In this document: positions 52,350-60,991 of the stretch, in pieces
Layout of the letters: each line of letters begins with the position of its first letter
How positions within the stretch are numbered: position 1 is the stretch's first letter
Assembly: GCF_900100275.1 (NCBI RefSeq)
Contig: NZ_FNET01000025.1
Span: 44,515 to 108,514, forward strand
Source: Lentzea albidocapillata subsp. violacea
Lineage (GTDB): Bacteria; Actinomycetota; Actinomycetes; Mycobacteriales; Pseudonocardiaceae
Length of the DNA stretch: 64,000 nucleotides
Direction: 5' to 3'
Made by a program: the position numbers and the translations under genes
Notes under the pieces: model-generated
What the model saw: the letters and a program-made list of their open reading frames with translations, nothing else
The model's database searches: none
What the model was told of the DNA's origin: nothing

Positions 52350-52365
52350 CTAAGCGGGCGCTTAG
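52350..52365. promoter_or_regulatory. CTAAGC-type TetR operator, distal copy
   Basis: CTAAGCGGGCGCTTAG, a 16-bp palindrome with 7-bp arms (CTAAGCG / CGCTTAG). It is the left of two sites in the gap between the TetR gene and the acyl-CoA dehydrogenase gene. The centre lies 18 bp from the second site, about two helical turns, suggesting cooperative binding. Confidence 0.75.
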
Positions 52366-52367
52366 CT

Positions 52368-52383
52368 CTAAGCAACCGCTTAG
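52368..52383. promoter_or_regulatory. CTAAGC-type TetR operator, proximal copy
   Basis: CTAAGCAACCGCTTAG, identical to the site at 61.8 kb. It ends 13 nt before the GTG start of the acyl-CoA dehydrogenase gene, so bound repressor would block transcription of that operon. Confidence 0.75.
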
Positions 52384-52396
52384 TATGGAGGTAGTC

Positions 52397-53542
52397 GTGC
52401 AGCGGACGCTGTTCAACGAGGATCACGCCGCGTTCCGGGAGTCGGCGAAGGCGTTCGTCGAGCGCACGATCACGCCGAACGTCGAGAAGTTCATCGAGCA
52501 GCGGGTGATCGACCGGGACGTGTGGCTGGAGGCCGGTCGGCAGGGCCTGCTGGGCCTCGAGATCCCCGAGGAGTACGGCGGCAGCGGCGCGAACGACTAC
52601 CGCTTCAACACGGTGTTCGCCGAGGAGCTCTGCCGGGTCAACGCCGCGGTCGCCTCGTCGCTGGGCATCCACGGCGACGTCGTCGCGCCCTACCTCGTCG
52701 ACCTGTGCACCGAGGAGCAGAAGCAGCGCTGGCTGCCCGGCATGTGTACCGGCGAGATCAAGACCGGCATCGCGATGACCGAGCCGTCCGGCGGATCCGA
52801 CCTCGCCGCGCTGAAGACCAACGCCGTCCGCGACGGTGACGACTGGATCCTCAACGGCTCCAAGACGTTCATCACCAACGGCTACACCGCCGACATGATC
52901 GTCGTCGCGGCCCGCACCGACCCGTCCAAGGGCGCGCGCGGCATCACGCTGTTCGCAGTCGAGACCGGCATGCCCGGCTTCGAGCGCGGCCGCAAGCTCG
53001 AGAAGGTCGGCCACCACCCCTCCGACACCGCGGAGCTGTTCTTCTCCGACGTGCGGCTCTCGCAGGAGCACGTCATCGGCGAGGAGGGCCAGGGCTTCAT
53101 CTACATGATGGAACGCCTGCCACAGGAGCGGATCGGCGGCGCCATCTCGAACCTGGCGCACGCGCAGGGCGTCTTCGACGAGACGCTGGAGTACGTCAAG
53201 GAGCGCAAGGCCTTCGGCCAGGCGATCGGCAAGTTCCAGCACAACAAGTTCCTGCTCGCCGAGCTGCGCACCAAGCTGGACGTCTCGCAGGCGTTCATCG
53301 ACAGCCTGACCATGCAGCACGTTCGCGGCGAACTGAGCTCGGTCGAGGCGGCGCAGGCGAAGTACTGGAGCGCCGACATCGAGAACGAGGTCATCGACGC
53401 CTGCGTGCAGCTGCACGGCGGCTACGGCTACATGACCGAGTACCGCGTCGCCCGCGCGTGGATGGACGCCCGCGTCACGAAGATCTGGGCGGGATCCAAC
53501 GAGATCATGAAGGAACTCATCGGCCGCGACCTGGGCCTGTAG
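52397..53542 (+). CDS. Acyl-CoA dehydrogenase
   Basis: A 381-residue acyl-CoA dehydrogenase. It has IAMTEPSGGSDLAALKTNAV, WILNGSKTFITNG, and IWAGSNEIMKELIGRDLG at the C-terminus. The usual catalytic-base motif YEGT is replaced by WAGS, so the base may come from another position, as in isovaleryl-CoA- and long-chain-type enzymes. GTG 52397 fits GGAGG 5 nt upstream and the conserved RTLFNEDHAAFRESAKAFVE start; an ATG 12 nt earlier overlaps the operator edge. First gene of a three-gene operon. Confidence 0.9.
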   Translation: MQRTLFNEDHAAFRESAKAFVERTITPNVEKFIEQRVIDRDVWLEAGRQGLLGLEIPEEYGGSGANDYRFNTVFAEELCRVNAAVASSLGIHGDVVAPYLVDLCTEEQKQRWLPGMCTGEIKTGIAMTEPSGGSDLAALKTNAVRDGDDWILNGSKTFITNGYTADMIVVAARTDPSKGARGITLFAVETGMPGFERGRKLEKVGHHPSDTAELFFSDVRLSQEHVIGEEGQGFIYMMERLPQERIGGAISNLAHAQGVFDETLEYVKERKAFGQAIGKFQHNKFLLAELRTKLDVSQAFIDSLTMQHVRGELSSVEAAQAKYWSADIENEVIDACVQLHGGYGYMTEYRVARAWMDARVTKIWAGSNEIMKELIGRDLGL

Positions 53543-53552
53543 GAGGTTTTCC

Positions 53553-54749
53553 ATGGCTGAGGCAGTCATCGTCTCCACCGCCCGGTCGCCGATCGGCCGT
53601 GCCCGCAAGGGTTCTCTCGTCTCGCTGCGGCCGGACGACCTGGCCGCGCAGGTGATCTCGGCGGCACTGGGCGACATCCCGGCGTCCGAGATCACCGACC
53701 TGCACCTCGGTTGTGCCGAGCCGCAGGACGAGCACGGCCAGAACATCGCACGCCGCGTGGCGGTGCAACTGGGCCATGACAACCTTCCCGGCACGACGGT
53801 CAACCGGTTCTGCGCGTCGTCCGTGCAGACCGCGCGGATGGCCTTCCACGCCATCAGGGCGGGCGAGGGCACCGGGTTCATCTCGGCCGGCGTCGAGTGT
53901 GTCTCCCGGTACCTGCACGCAGGTGTGCCCTCGTTCAACCCGCTGTTCGACGAAGCTCAGCAGCGGACCCAGGACACGGCCGCGTCCAACGCTCCGTGGA
54001 CCGACCCGCGCCTCGACGGCAAGCTGCCCGACTACTACATCTCCATGGGCCAGACGGCCGAGAACGTCGCCACGCAGATGGGCATCTCGCGGCACGACCA
54101 GGACGAGTTCGGCGTCCGGTCGCAGAACCTCGCGGAGAAGTCGATCGCGGACGGGTTCTTCGCCCGCGAGATCACGCCGGTCACCCTGCCCGACGGCACC
54201 GTCGTCTCGACGGACGACGGCCCGCGCGCCGGGGTGACGTTGGAGGCCGTCTCCCAGCTGAAGCCGTCGTTCCGGCCCGAGGGCACCATCACGGCCGGCA
54301 ACTGCTGCCCCCTGAACGACGGCGCGGCCGCCGTGGTGATCATGAGCGATGTGCGGGCCCGCGAGCTGGGCCTGACCCCGTTGGCGCGCATCGTGTCCAC
54401 GGGCGTCTCGGGCCTGTCGCCGGAGATCATGGGCCTCGGCCCCGTCGACGCCACGAAGCAGGCGCTCGGCCACGCCGGTCTGTCCATTTCGGACATCGAC
54501 CTGGTGGAGATCAACGAGGCGTTCGCCGTCCAGGTGCTCGGTTCGCAGCGCGCGCTGGGCATCGACATCGACAAGCTGAACGTGCACGGCGGCGCGATCG
54601 CGCTGGGCCACCCGTTCGGCTCGACCGGTGCGCGGATCATGACGACGCTGATCAACGGCATGCAGGCCCGCGACGCCCAGTTCGGCCTGGAGACGATGTG
54701 CGTCGGCGGCGGTCAGGGCATGGCGATCATCCTGGAAAGGCTTTCGTAG
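53553..54749 (+). CDS. fadA: Acetyl-CoA acetyltransferase (thiolase)
   Basis: A 398-residue thiolase. The acylated Cys87 is in VNRFCASSVQTARMA. The C-terminal GGAIALGHPFGSTGA and MCVGGGQGMAII carry the catalytic histidine and second cysteine. Length and motifs fit degradative 3-ketoacyl-CoA thiolases. It starts 10 nt after the acyl-CoA dehydrogenase and abuts the SDR gene, so the operon covers oxidation, thiolysis and probably a 3-hydroxyacyl step. Confidence 0.92.
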   Translation: MAEAVIVSTARSPIGRARKGSLVSLRPDDLAAQVISAALGDIPASEITDLHLGCAEPQDEHGQNIARRVAVQLGHDNLPGTTVNRFCASSVQTARMAFHAIRAGEGTGFISAGVECVSRYLHAGVPSFNPLFDEAQQRTQDTAASNAPWTDPRLDGKLPDYYISMGQTAENVATQMGISRHDQDEFGVRSQNLAEKSIADGFFAREITPVTLPDGTVVSTDDGPRAGVTLEAVSQLKPSFRPEGTITAGNCCPLNDGAAAVVIMSDVRARELGLTPLARIVSTGVSGLSPEIMGLGPVDATKQALGHAGLSISDIDLVEINEAFAVQVLGSQRALGIDIDKLNVHGGAIALGHPFGSTGARIMTTLINGMQARDAQFGLETMCVGGGQGMAIILERLS

Positions 54750-55507
54750 TGGGAATTCTGGACAAGTTCCGCCTCGACGGGAAGGTCGCGATCGTCACCG
54801 GCGCGTCCTCGGGGCTCGGCGTCGCGTTCGCCAAGGCACTCGCGGAGGCGGGCGCGGACGTCGTGCTCGCGGCTCGTCGCGCGGACAGGCTGAAGGACAC
54901 GGCCGCACTGGTCGAGGCCACCGGTCGGCGCGCTCTGGTCGTGCAGGCCGACGTGTCGAAGCCCGAGGACTGCCGTGAAGTCGCACGAGCGGCGGCGGAG
55001 TTCGGCACGGTGGCGGTGCTCGTGAACAACGCCGGTGTCGCGTCGGCCGTGCCGGCTTCGCGCGAGACGCCGGAGGAGTTCCGCGGCGTCATCGACGTGA
55101 ACCTCAACGGCGCCTACTGGATGGCCCAGGCCGCCGCGTCGGTCATGAAGTCCGGCGGCTCGATCATCAACATCTCCAGCGTGCTCGGGCTCGTGACCGG
55201 CGGTATTCCCCAGGCCGCGTACTCGGCGTCCAAGGCGGGACTGCTCGGCCTGACGCGGGACCTGGCGCAGCAGTGGACCGGGCGCAAGGGCATCCGCGTC
55301 AACGCGATCTGCCCCGGTTTCTTCGAGTCGGAGATGACCGACCAGTACCCGCCGGGGTACCTGGAGAAGATGCAGGCGGCGCTTCCGGCCGGACGCATCG
55401 GTGATCCCGAGGAACTTGCCGCCGCCGTGGTCTTCCTGGCCTCCCCCGCGGGCGGTTACGTTACCGGCGAGACGCTCGTCGTCGATGGTGGTGCCGTGAT
55501 CGTCTGA
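54749..55507 (+). CDS. SDR-family oxidoreductase
   Basis: A 252-residue short-chain dehydrogenase: VAIVTGASSGLGVAFAKALA, NNAGVASAVPASR, YSASKAGLLGLTRDLAQQWT and the C-terminal YVTGETLVVDGGAVIV. It is FabG/3-hydroxyacyl-CoA dehydrogenase-like and would interconvert a 3-hydroxy- and a 3-ketoacyl intermediate in the operon. The GTG start shares one base with the thiolase TAG, indicating coupling. Exact substrate not known. Confidence 0.88.
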   Translation: MGILDKFRLDGKVAIVTGASSGLGVAFAKALAEAGADVVLAARRADRLKDTAALVEATGRRALVVQADVSKPEDCREVARAAAEFGTVAVLVNNAGVASAVPASRETPEEFRGVIDVNLNGAYWMAQAAASVMKSGGSIINISSVLGLVTGGIPQAAYSASKAGLLGLTRDLAQQWTGRKGIRVNAICPGFFESEMTDQYPPGYLEKMQAALPAGRIGDPEELAAAVVFLASPAGGYVTGETLVVDGGAVIV

Positions 55508-55538
55508 CTCAGGGGGAGCCGTGCGGGAGCCCCGAGTA

Positions 55539-56957
55539 ATGAAGGTGCTGGCAGCAGTTCTGCTGCTGCTGCTGGTCACCGCGTGCACGTCGAGCACGCC
55601 GCCGCCGGTCCGGTTGAAGATGCTGGCGAGCACGGAACTGGCCGACCTCGGACCTGTGCTGGCGGAGCTGCGGAAGGCCACCGGGGTCGAGCTGGCGGTC
55701 GAGCACCGCGGTACGGTCGAGGCCGGCAGGTCGCTCGCCGGGTTCGACCTGGCGTGGTTGTCCACCGCCAGGTTCCTGCGAGGTGCCGAGCCGGAACTGG
55801 CGTCGAGCATCATGACGTCCCCGGTGGTGCTCGGCGTGAAGCGCGGCAGCCGGTCCGTGCTGGGCGAGCGGCCGACGTGGGCGGACGTCGCGGACCGCGC
55901 CGCGCTGGGCCGGTTCCGGTACGGCATGGCCGATCCACGCGTGTCCGGCAGTGGCATGGCCGCGTTGATCGGCGTCGCGACGGCGGCCGCGGGCGCGCCG
56001 CTACGGACCGAGGACGTGAGTTGCGACCGCCTGCAGGGGTTCCTCGCGGGACGGGCCTTCGACGTGCCCGACCCTGTCGGCGAGTTCGTCCGCCGGTCCG
56101 ATGTGGACGGACTGGTCGCGCACGAGTCGGAGTTGTTGTCCCTGAACGCTTCCGGGCGCTTGGCCGAACCGCTGGAGATCGTCTACCCGCGCGACGGCAT
56201 CGTGCTGTCGGACTACCCGCTGATGCTCGTCGACCCCGCGCACCGGGCCGCGTACGACCGCGTCGTGGAGTGGCTGAGGTCGCCGGCCGCGCAGCAGATG
56301 ATCGCCGACCGCACCTGGCGCCGTCCCGTCGAACCCTCCGTGACGCGCGACGAGAAACTGCGAGCCGACCTCGGTACCGCGCTCTCCTTCCCGGACAGTT
56401 CCGAGGTGATCGACCGGCTGCTGCTCTTCCACGACCGCTCGGGGGAAGGCCGGCAGGTGGTCTTCGTCCTGGACTACTCGACGTCGATGGCCGGTGCTCG
56501 CCTCGCTGGGCTGCGGGAGGCGTTCGCGTCGCTCAACGGGTTCGACCGCTTCTACGTCGGCGAGACCGTGACGATCGTCCGGTTCGCGGGCACCGTGCTG
56601 GAGGAGCGTTCGATCACCGTGCGCGGCCGGGAGGACTTCGATGCGTTACTGGCCGTCGTCGCGTCCGGCGACCTGCGGGACAACACCGCGATCTGGGCCG
56701 CGCTGGACCGCGCGTTGCAACTGGCCCGCGGCGAGACGGCGGTGGTGCTGATGACGGACGGTGAGAACAACGCGGGCCCGTCGGTGGACGAGTTCCTGCG
56801 GGTCGGCAGGGGAGAGGTGCCGGTGTTCCCGATCCGGTTCGGCGAGGCCTCGACGGCGGACCTGGACCGAGTCGCGCAGGCGAGCGGGGGCCGTCTGGTC
56901 GAGGCCGGCGCGAAGTCGTTGCTGGAGGCGGTGCGCGAGATCCGTGGCTGTCGATAG
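55539..56957 (+). CDS. Lipoprotein with substrate-binding-like and VWA domains
   Basis: A 472-residue exported lipoprotein, start MKVLAAVLLLLLVTAC with the lipobox cysteine. Residues to about 290 resemble periplasmic solute-binding folds (MLASTELADLGPVLAELRKA). The C-terminal VWA domain has the MIDAS motif DYSTSMAG, threonine in RDNTAIW and MTDGENN. It may bind a ligand and signal or assemble with partners at the membrane; ligand unknown. A GTG six codons upstream is possible. The frame contains a TTA codon (56646-56648), rare in high-GC actinomycetes and sensitive to bldA-type tRNA control. Confidence 0.82.
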   Translation: MKVLAAVLLLLLVTACTSSTPPPVRLKMLASTELADLGPVLAELRKATGVELAVEHRGTVEAGRSLAGFDLAWLSTARFLRGAEPELASSIMTSPVVLGVKRGSRSVLGERPTWADVADRAALGRFRYGMADPRVSGSGMAALIGVATAAAGAPLRTEDVSCDRLQGFLAGRAFDVPDPVGEFVRRSDVDGLVAHESELLSLNASGRLAEPLEIVYPRDGIVLSDYPLMLVDPAHRAAYDRVVEWLRSPAAQQMIADRTWRRPVEPSVTRDEKLRADLGTALSFPDSSEVIDRLLLFHDRSGEGRQVVFVLDYSTSMAGARLAGLREAFASLNGFDRFYVGETVTIVRFAGTVLEERSITVRGREDFDALLAVVASGDLRDNTAIWAALDRALQLARGETAVVLMTDGENNAGPSVDEFLRVGRGEVPVFPIRFGEASTADLDRVAQASGGRLVEAGAKSLLEAVREIRGCR

Positions 56958-56963
56958 AGCGCG

Positions 56964-57560
56964 GTGCGGGTGGAGTGCGACTCGTGGAACGCCGCGACCG
57001 GTGAGATCGTGGTCCACGTGATCGCGTTGGACGAGGTGCTGGTGGTCGACGTGGAGTCGACCTGCTGGGAGGGCACGCCGCCTCCCGGCGAGGTCTCGGA
57101 GATCATCGAGATCGGGATCTGCCCGCTCGCGGTGGCGTCCGGGATCCGGGGCGAGCGACGGTCGCTGCTGGTAGCGCCGTCGCGGTCGTCAGTCAGCCCT
57201 TTCTGCACCGAACTGACGACGCTGACCGCCGACCAGGTCGCCGGCGGGGTCTCGTTCGCCGAGGCGTGTGCGGTGCTGCGCAAGGAGTTCCGGTCGGGCC
57301 GCCGGGTGTGGGCTTCGTACGGTGACTACGACCGGAAGATGTTCGAACGGCAGTGCGCCGACTTCGGGGTCCGGTACCCGTTCGGGCCGCGGCACCTCAA
57401 CGTGAAGACGTTGTTCGCGCTGGTGCACGCCCTGCCGCGCGAGGTCGGGATGGCCGAGGCGGTGCGGCTCGCCGGGCAAAGGCTCGACGGCACGCACCAC
57501 CGCGGCCACGACGACGCCCACAACATCGCGGGCCTGCTGGCCGGGCTGATCCGGCGCTGA
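56964..57560 (+). CDS. DEDDh 3'-5' exonuclease
   Basis: A 198-residue RNase T/ERI1-like nuclease. ExoI motif is VVDVESTCWEG, ExoII WASYGDYDRKMFERQC, and ExoIII THHRGHDDAHNIAGLLAGLI, giving the D, E, D and H-x4-D metal ligands. It would trim RNA or DNA 3' ends. GTG 56964 lies 6 nt after the lipoprotein stop without a strong ribosome site; internal GTGs near 57009 and 57018 are alternatives. Possibly co-transcribed with the lipoprotein gene. Confidence 0.82.
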   Translation: MRVECDSWNAATGEIVVHVIALDEVLVVDVESTCWEGTPPPGEVSEIIEIGICPLAVASGIRGERRSLLVAPSRSSVSPFCTELTTLTADQVAGGVSFAEACAVLRKEFRSGRRVWASYGDYDRKMFERQCADFGVRYPFGPRHLNVKTLFALVHALPREVGMAEAVRLAGQRLDGTHHRGHDDAHNIAGLLAGLIRR

Positions 57561-57562
57561 GA

Positions 57563-57838
57563 TCACCTGTTCGGAGGATTCCAGTCGATCCCTACCGTGC
57601 AGACCCGGATGGCGTCCCTCCACACCGTGATGGCGAAGGTGCCCGCCTCCGCGGACACTCGCGTGAGGTATTCGGTCGCGCAGGCGACCGTGTAACGGGA
57701 CTTCCAGTCGGCTTCTTTCTTTATGTACCAACCATGATCCTGCACGGACTCGACGTAGGCCAGGGTGAGACGGCCGTTCTGGCTGCGTCGGTGGTACTGG
57801 ATGCTGTGGACGTACTCCATGCAGTGGACGGTCCTCAT
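57563..57838 (-). CDS. Hypothetical 91-residue protein beside XRE/DUF397 genes
   Basis: Starts MRTVHCMEYVHSIQYHRRSQ at ATG 57838, preceded by a GGCGGGG purine stretch. It is rich in aromatic and charged residues with three cysteines and no signal or membrane segment. A longer frame to 57907 overlaps the divergent XRE gene. It is convergent with the exonuclease gene, whose stop lies 2 nt away. Family not recognised; position next to the XRE/DUF397 pair suggests a related function. Confidence 0.6.
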   Translation of the reverse strand: MRTVHCMEYVHSIQYHRRSQNGRLTLAYVESVQDHGWYIKKEADWKSRYTVACATEYLTRVSAEAGTFAITVWRDAIRVCTVGIDWNPPNR

Positions 57839-57893
57839 CAGACCCCGCCACCGTGATTCACGAATGTCAGATCTCGTCCGTAACGTTTGGGGC

Positions 57894-58706
57894 ATGTCCG
57901 ACCCCACGTTCCGGCAGGTGCGCCTCGGTGATGCCCTGAAGAGGCTGCGTGAACGAGCTGGGCTGAGTCAGCGTGAGGCGGCGTTCCGGCTTCGGTACAA
58001 CTACCAGAAGCTGAGCCGCATCGAGAACGGCCAGTTGCCGGAGTTCCCCGGCCTGCGGGCGATGCTCGACCTGTACGGCGTGCTCGTCACCGAAGAGGCG
58101 CCGTTCATCGACATGTGGGAACGCGCCAGCGAGAAGGGCTGGTGGCATCCCTACGGCGTAGAAGATCAGGGCTACCTCAGCCTGGAGCACGACGCGATCA
58201 AGGTGTGCGAGTTCAGCCTCGGCTACATTCCGGGCTTGCTGCAGGTCGAGAGCTACATGCGCGCAGTGTTCCTGGGATGGCAGATCCAGCATTCGCGGAA
58301 GTGGATCGAGAATCAGATCGCCATCCGGACGAGGAGGCAACAGCGGCTGGACGACAGCAGCCCGCTGCAATATCGCGGGGTCATCGCTGAAGCAGCCCTC
58401 AGACAAGCGGATCGCGAGCAGTTGCTGCACGTCAGCGACAGGGGATTACTGCCCAATGTGACCGTGCAGGTCCTGCCGGATGCCGCAGGCCTGCACGACG
58501 GGCAGAACGGGCCGTTCACCGTGCTGGACTTCGCCTACCCCGGTGAGATGTCCGTGCTCTACGTCGAACACCCCGCAGGCTCGACGCACGTCGAGGATGT
58601 CGAGCGCGTGAAGGCCGCTAAACTGGTCTTCAAGCACCTCTCGAAGCTGGCGCTGACCCCGGACGAGTCCGCCGAGTGGATCGGGAGGCTGGCCGCCGAG
58701 AGGTAG
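57894..58706 (+). CDS. XRE-HTH / DUF5753 regulator
   Basis: A 270-residue regulator. Residues about 8-65 are an XRE helix-turn-helix (LRERAGLSQREAAFRLRYNY). The rest is a DUF5753 domain (YIPGLLQVESYMRAVFLGWQ, LPDAAGLHDGQNGPFTVLDF). It precedes a DUF397 gene by 8 nt, the standard actinomycete pair, which often affects antibiotic production or development. It contains a TTA codon (58446-58448). ATG 57894 was chosen; an upstream ATG would overlap the divergent hypothetical gene. Confidence 0.88.
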   Translation: MSDPTFRQVRLGDALKRLRERAGLSQREAAFRLRYNYQKLSRIENGQLPEFPGLRAMLDLYGVLVTEEAPFIDMWERASEKGWWHPYGVEDQGYLSLEHDAIKVCEFSLGYIPGLLQVESYMRAVFLGWQIQHSRKWIENQIAIRTRRQQRLDDSSPLQYRGVIAEAALRQADREQLLHVSDRGLLPNVTVQVLPDAAGLHDGQNGPFTVLDFAYPGEMSVLYVEHPAGSTHVEDVERVKAAKLVFKHLSKLALTPDESAEWIGRLAAER

Positions 58707-58714
58707 GGATCGAC

Positions 58715-58903
58715 GTGTCTGCTGTGTGGCGCAAGAGCAGCCGCAGCAACGGCGGTGGGAACGGCAACTGTGTGGAGATCGCGCTGGACGGCTCCGCCGC
58801 CCGCATCCGTGACTCCAAGAGCCGGGCGGACGCCACTGTCGCGGCGCCCGCCTGGGGTGCGTTCCTCGCGATGGTGAAGGGCGAGGAGCCGTTCAGAAGC
58901 TGA
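58715..58903 (+). CDS. DUF397 family protein
   Basis: A 62-residue DUF397 protein starting VSAVWRKSSRSNGGGNGNCV at GTG 58715, with AGAGG upstream. The RKSSRS...CVE pattern and the C-terminal WGAFLAMVKG block define the family. Such proteins partner with the adjacent XRE/DUF5753 regulator. Its end overlaps the convergent DUF2855 gene by 11 nt. Confidence 0.88.
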   Translation: MSAVWRKSSRSNGGGNGNCVEIALDGSAARIRDSKSRADATVAAPAWGAFLAMVKGEEPFRS

Positions 58904-59939
58904 TCACGTCGGCCGTGTTCGGGTTCGCCTTGCCCGCCAGCACGGCCTGCCAGACGTCGATCAACTCCTCCGGCCCGCTGTGCTGGACCACGGCGACCCA
59001 GTCACCGGCCTGGGCGGTGAACCCCCGCCAGGCCTCGCCGAAGCGCTGAGCCAGGCCTTCGGAGCCCCAGTCGGCGGTGCGCTTGCGCAGCTGGTCCGGC
59101 GCGAAGAAGAACTCGGTGCGGGGGTCCGGCGTGGTGGCCCCGTGCGTGAGGCCGATCGAGATGTCCTTCACCAGCTCTGCGCCGAGCCGGTCGTGCAGTG
59201 TCGAGCGCAGGTCCGCCGAGCCGCTGAAGTCCAGGTACACCGAAGGTTCGACGTCCACCGAAGCGTCGTAGGGGAGCACGGTGTCGTAGAGGCCCAGGCC
59301 CTTGGTGAACTCCACGTTGCGCGGCGAAGTCAGGCCCACGACCCGCACACCGGCGCCGCGAAGGCACTGGGCGGTGCCGAACGCGGTCTTGCTTGACGCC
59401 GAGGAGACCACGACGGTGCGGGCGCCGTGGAAGTCGTTGTCCACCAGCCGGTCGGCCAGCAGGAACGACGTGAGGAACAGCGGCCGGTACAGCACCTGGA
59501 GGTCTTCCAGCCGCTCGTCGTAGGCGGGGTCCTGGGTGGTGACGAGGTAGCTGTTGTAGACGGCCGGCAGCTCGGCGCGGTGCTCGCTCGCGTCGACGAA
59601 GCCGGCCGAGGTCAGCCTGGGGCGCACGACGAGGTGGCTGGCCATCGGCAGGTAGCCGTAGACGCGGGTGCCGGCGGGCAGAGCGTCCACTGTGGATTCG
59701 ACGACGTCGGCGAGGCCCCACAGCGGGATCACGCCCTGGCCGGGGCCGCCGGCCGGGAAGAAGTTCCAGTAGCCGATGAGGTCGCCGATCACGCCGTAGG
59801 TGACGTTGTTGGCGGTGAGGCCGGCCCGGCTGACGCGCAGCAACACCTCGCCGGCGGCCAGGGCGGGGAGTTCGTCGTGCAGCACTTCGGTTTTGGTGAG
59901 GTCGTCGCGGTCGACGACAATGGTCCAGCGACTGATCAT
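58893..59939 (-). CDS. DUF2855 family protein (MDR-like)
   Basis: A 348-residue protein of the DUF2855 family, a divergent relative of medium-chain dehydrogenases. It shows LAAGEVLLRVSRAGLTANNV near the N-terminus, and VVVSSASSKTAFGTAQCLRG, an MDR-like nucleotide-binding region without zinc ligands. It may be an oxidoreductase of ketone/enone or thiol substrates, but activity is unproven. Divergent from a TetR gene, which probably regulates it. Confidence 0.8.
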   Translation of the reverse strand: MISRWTIVVDRDDLTKTEVLHDELPALAAGEVLLRVSRAGLTANNVTYGVIGDLIGYWNFFPAGGPGQGVIPLWGLADVVESTVDALPAGTRVYGYLPMASHLVVRPRLTSAGFVDASEHRAELPAVYNSYLVTTQDPAYDERLEDLQVLYRPLFLTSFLLADRLVDNDFHGARTVVVSSASSKTAFGTAQCLRGAGVRVVGLTSPRNVEFTKGLGLYDTVLPYDASVDVEPSVYLDFSGSADLRSTLHDRLGAELVKDISIGLTHGATTPDPRTEFFFAPDQLRKRTADWGSEGLAQRFGEAWRGFTAQAGDWVAVVQHSGPEELIDVWQAVLAGKANPNTADVISF

Positions 59940-59977
59940 TGCCTCGGTTCTCCTTGGTCGGGAGGTACGCTCCGGTC

Positions 59978-60553
59978 GTGACCGTGCCTGAAAGACTGAT
60001 CGACGCCGCCACCCGCCTGTTCGCGGACAAGGGGTACGAGCGCGTCGCCGTGCAGGAGATCGTGGAGCACGCCGGTGTCACCAAAGGCGCGATGTACCAC
60101 TACTTCGGGTCGAAGGACGACCTGCTGCACGAGATCTACGGGCGGTTGCTGCGCTTGCAGACCGAACACCTGGAGAAGATCGCGTCGAGCACCGGCCCGG
60201 TCGCCGAGCGGCTGCGCGAGGCCGCGATCGACGTGATCGTCACGAGCGTCGACGACTTCGACGCCGCCAAGGTGTTCTTCCGCTCGATGAACCACCTCTC
60301 GGAGGAGAAGCAGCGGGAGGTCCGGGCGGAGCGGCGGCGCTACCACGAGAAGTTCCGCGGCCTGATCGAGGAGGGGCAGCGCAGCGGGGCGTTCCGCGAC
60401 GACGTGCCCGCCGACGTCGCCACGTACTACTTCTTCGGGTCGTTGCACCAGCTCGGCACGTGGTACCGCCCGGACGGGGACATCCCGGCCGGGCGGCTGG
60501 CGGAGCACTACGCGGACCTGCTGATCCACAGTCTCACGGCACGATCACGCTGA
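59978..60553 (+). CDS. TetR-family regulator
   Basis: A 191-residue repressor with HTH VPERLIDAATRLFADKGYER and VAVQEIVEHAGVTKGAMYHY, and a KstR2-like C-terminal domain. GTG 59978 is the likely start; a GTG two codons later is possible, and GGGAGG lies 12 nt upstream. It is divergent from the DUF2855 gene and convergent with the MaoC gene, overlapping its end by 20 nt. No palindrome as clear as the CTAAGC sites is seen in the divergent gap. Confidence 0.82.
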   Translation: MTVPERLIDAATRLFADKGYERVAVQEIVEHAGVTKGAMYHYFGSKDDLLHEIYGRLLRLQTEHLEKIASSTGPVAERLREAAIDVIVTSVDDFDAAKVFFRSMNHLSEEKQREVRAERRRYHEKFRGLIEEGQRSGAFRDDVPADVATYYFFGSLHQLGTWYRPDGDIPAGRLAEHYADLLIHSLTARSR

Positions 60554-60986
60554 CGATCTCGGCGACGCACGCGGGCTTGTCGCTGCCCTCGATCTCGATG
60601 ACGACCTTGGTCACGAGCTGCTTGCCCAGCGCGATGTCCGTGACGTCCAGCAGTTCGACCCCGCCGCGCACCCTGGCGCCGACCAGCACCGGCTGCGGGA
60701 AGCGGACCTTGTTGCTGCCGTAGTTCACGCCCATCTTGATGTTCTTGACGGTGTAGACGTCCCGCACCAGGTACGGCACCAGTGACAACGTCAGGTAGCC
60801 GTGCGCCACAGGACCGCCGAAGGGGCCTTTGGCTGCCTTCTCGACGTCGATGTGGATCCACTGGTGGTCCAGCGTCGCGTCGGCGAACAGGTTGACCTGC
60901 TCCTGCGTGACCTCGTGCCACTCGCCGAACCCGAGGTGCTCGCCCTTGGCGGCGACCAGCTCGTCGATGCTCTCGAAAGCGCGCAT
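60534..60986 (-). CDS. MaoC-family (R)-enoyl-CoA hydratase
   Basis: A 150-residue single hot-dog hydratase. The motif FADATLDHQWIHIDVEKAAK carries the catalytic aspartate and histidine, and PVAHGYLTLSLVPYLV follows. It would hydrate enoyl-CoA to 3R-hydroxyacyl-CoA. ATG 60986 starts 6 nt after the SDR stop, so the SDR-MaoC pair forms one operon preceded by a CTAAGC operator. This fits a beta-oxidation or PHA/polyester-linked role. Confidence 0.9.
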   Translation of the reverse strand: MRAFESIDELVAAKGEHLGFGEWHEVTQEQVNLFADATLDHQWIHIDVEKAAKGPFGGPVAHGYLTLSLVPYLVRDVYTVKNIKMGVNYGSNKVRFPQPVLVGARVRGGVELLDVTDIALGKQLVTKVVIEIEGSDKPACVAEIVSVIVP

Positions 60987-60991
60987 GATCC

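Noticed and set aside
52385..52396. ATG 52385 as the acyl-CoA dehydrogenase start
   Set aside because: It lies 2 nt from the operator and would leave no room for a ribosome site. GTG 52397 has GGAGG at the right distance and gives the conserved N-terminus.
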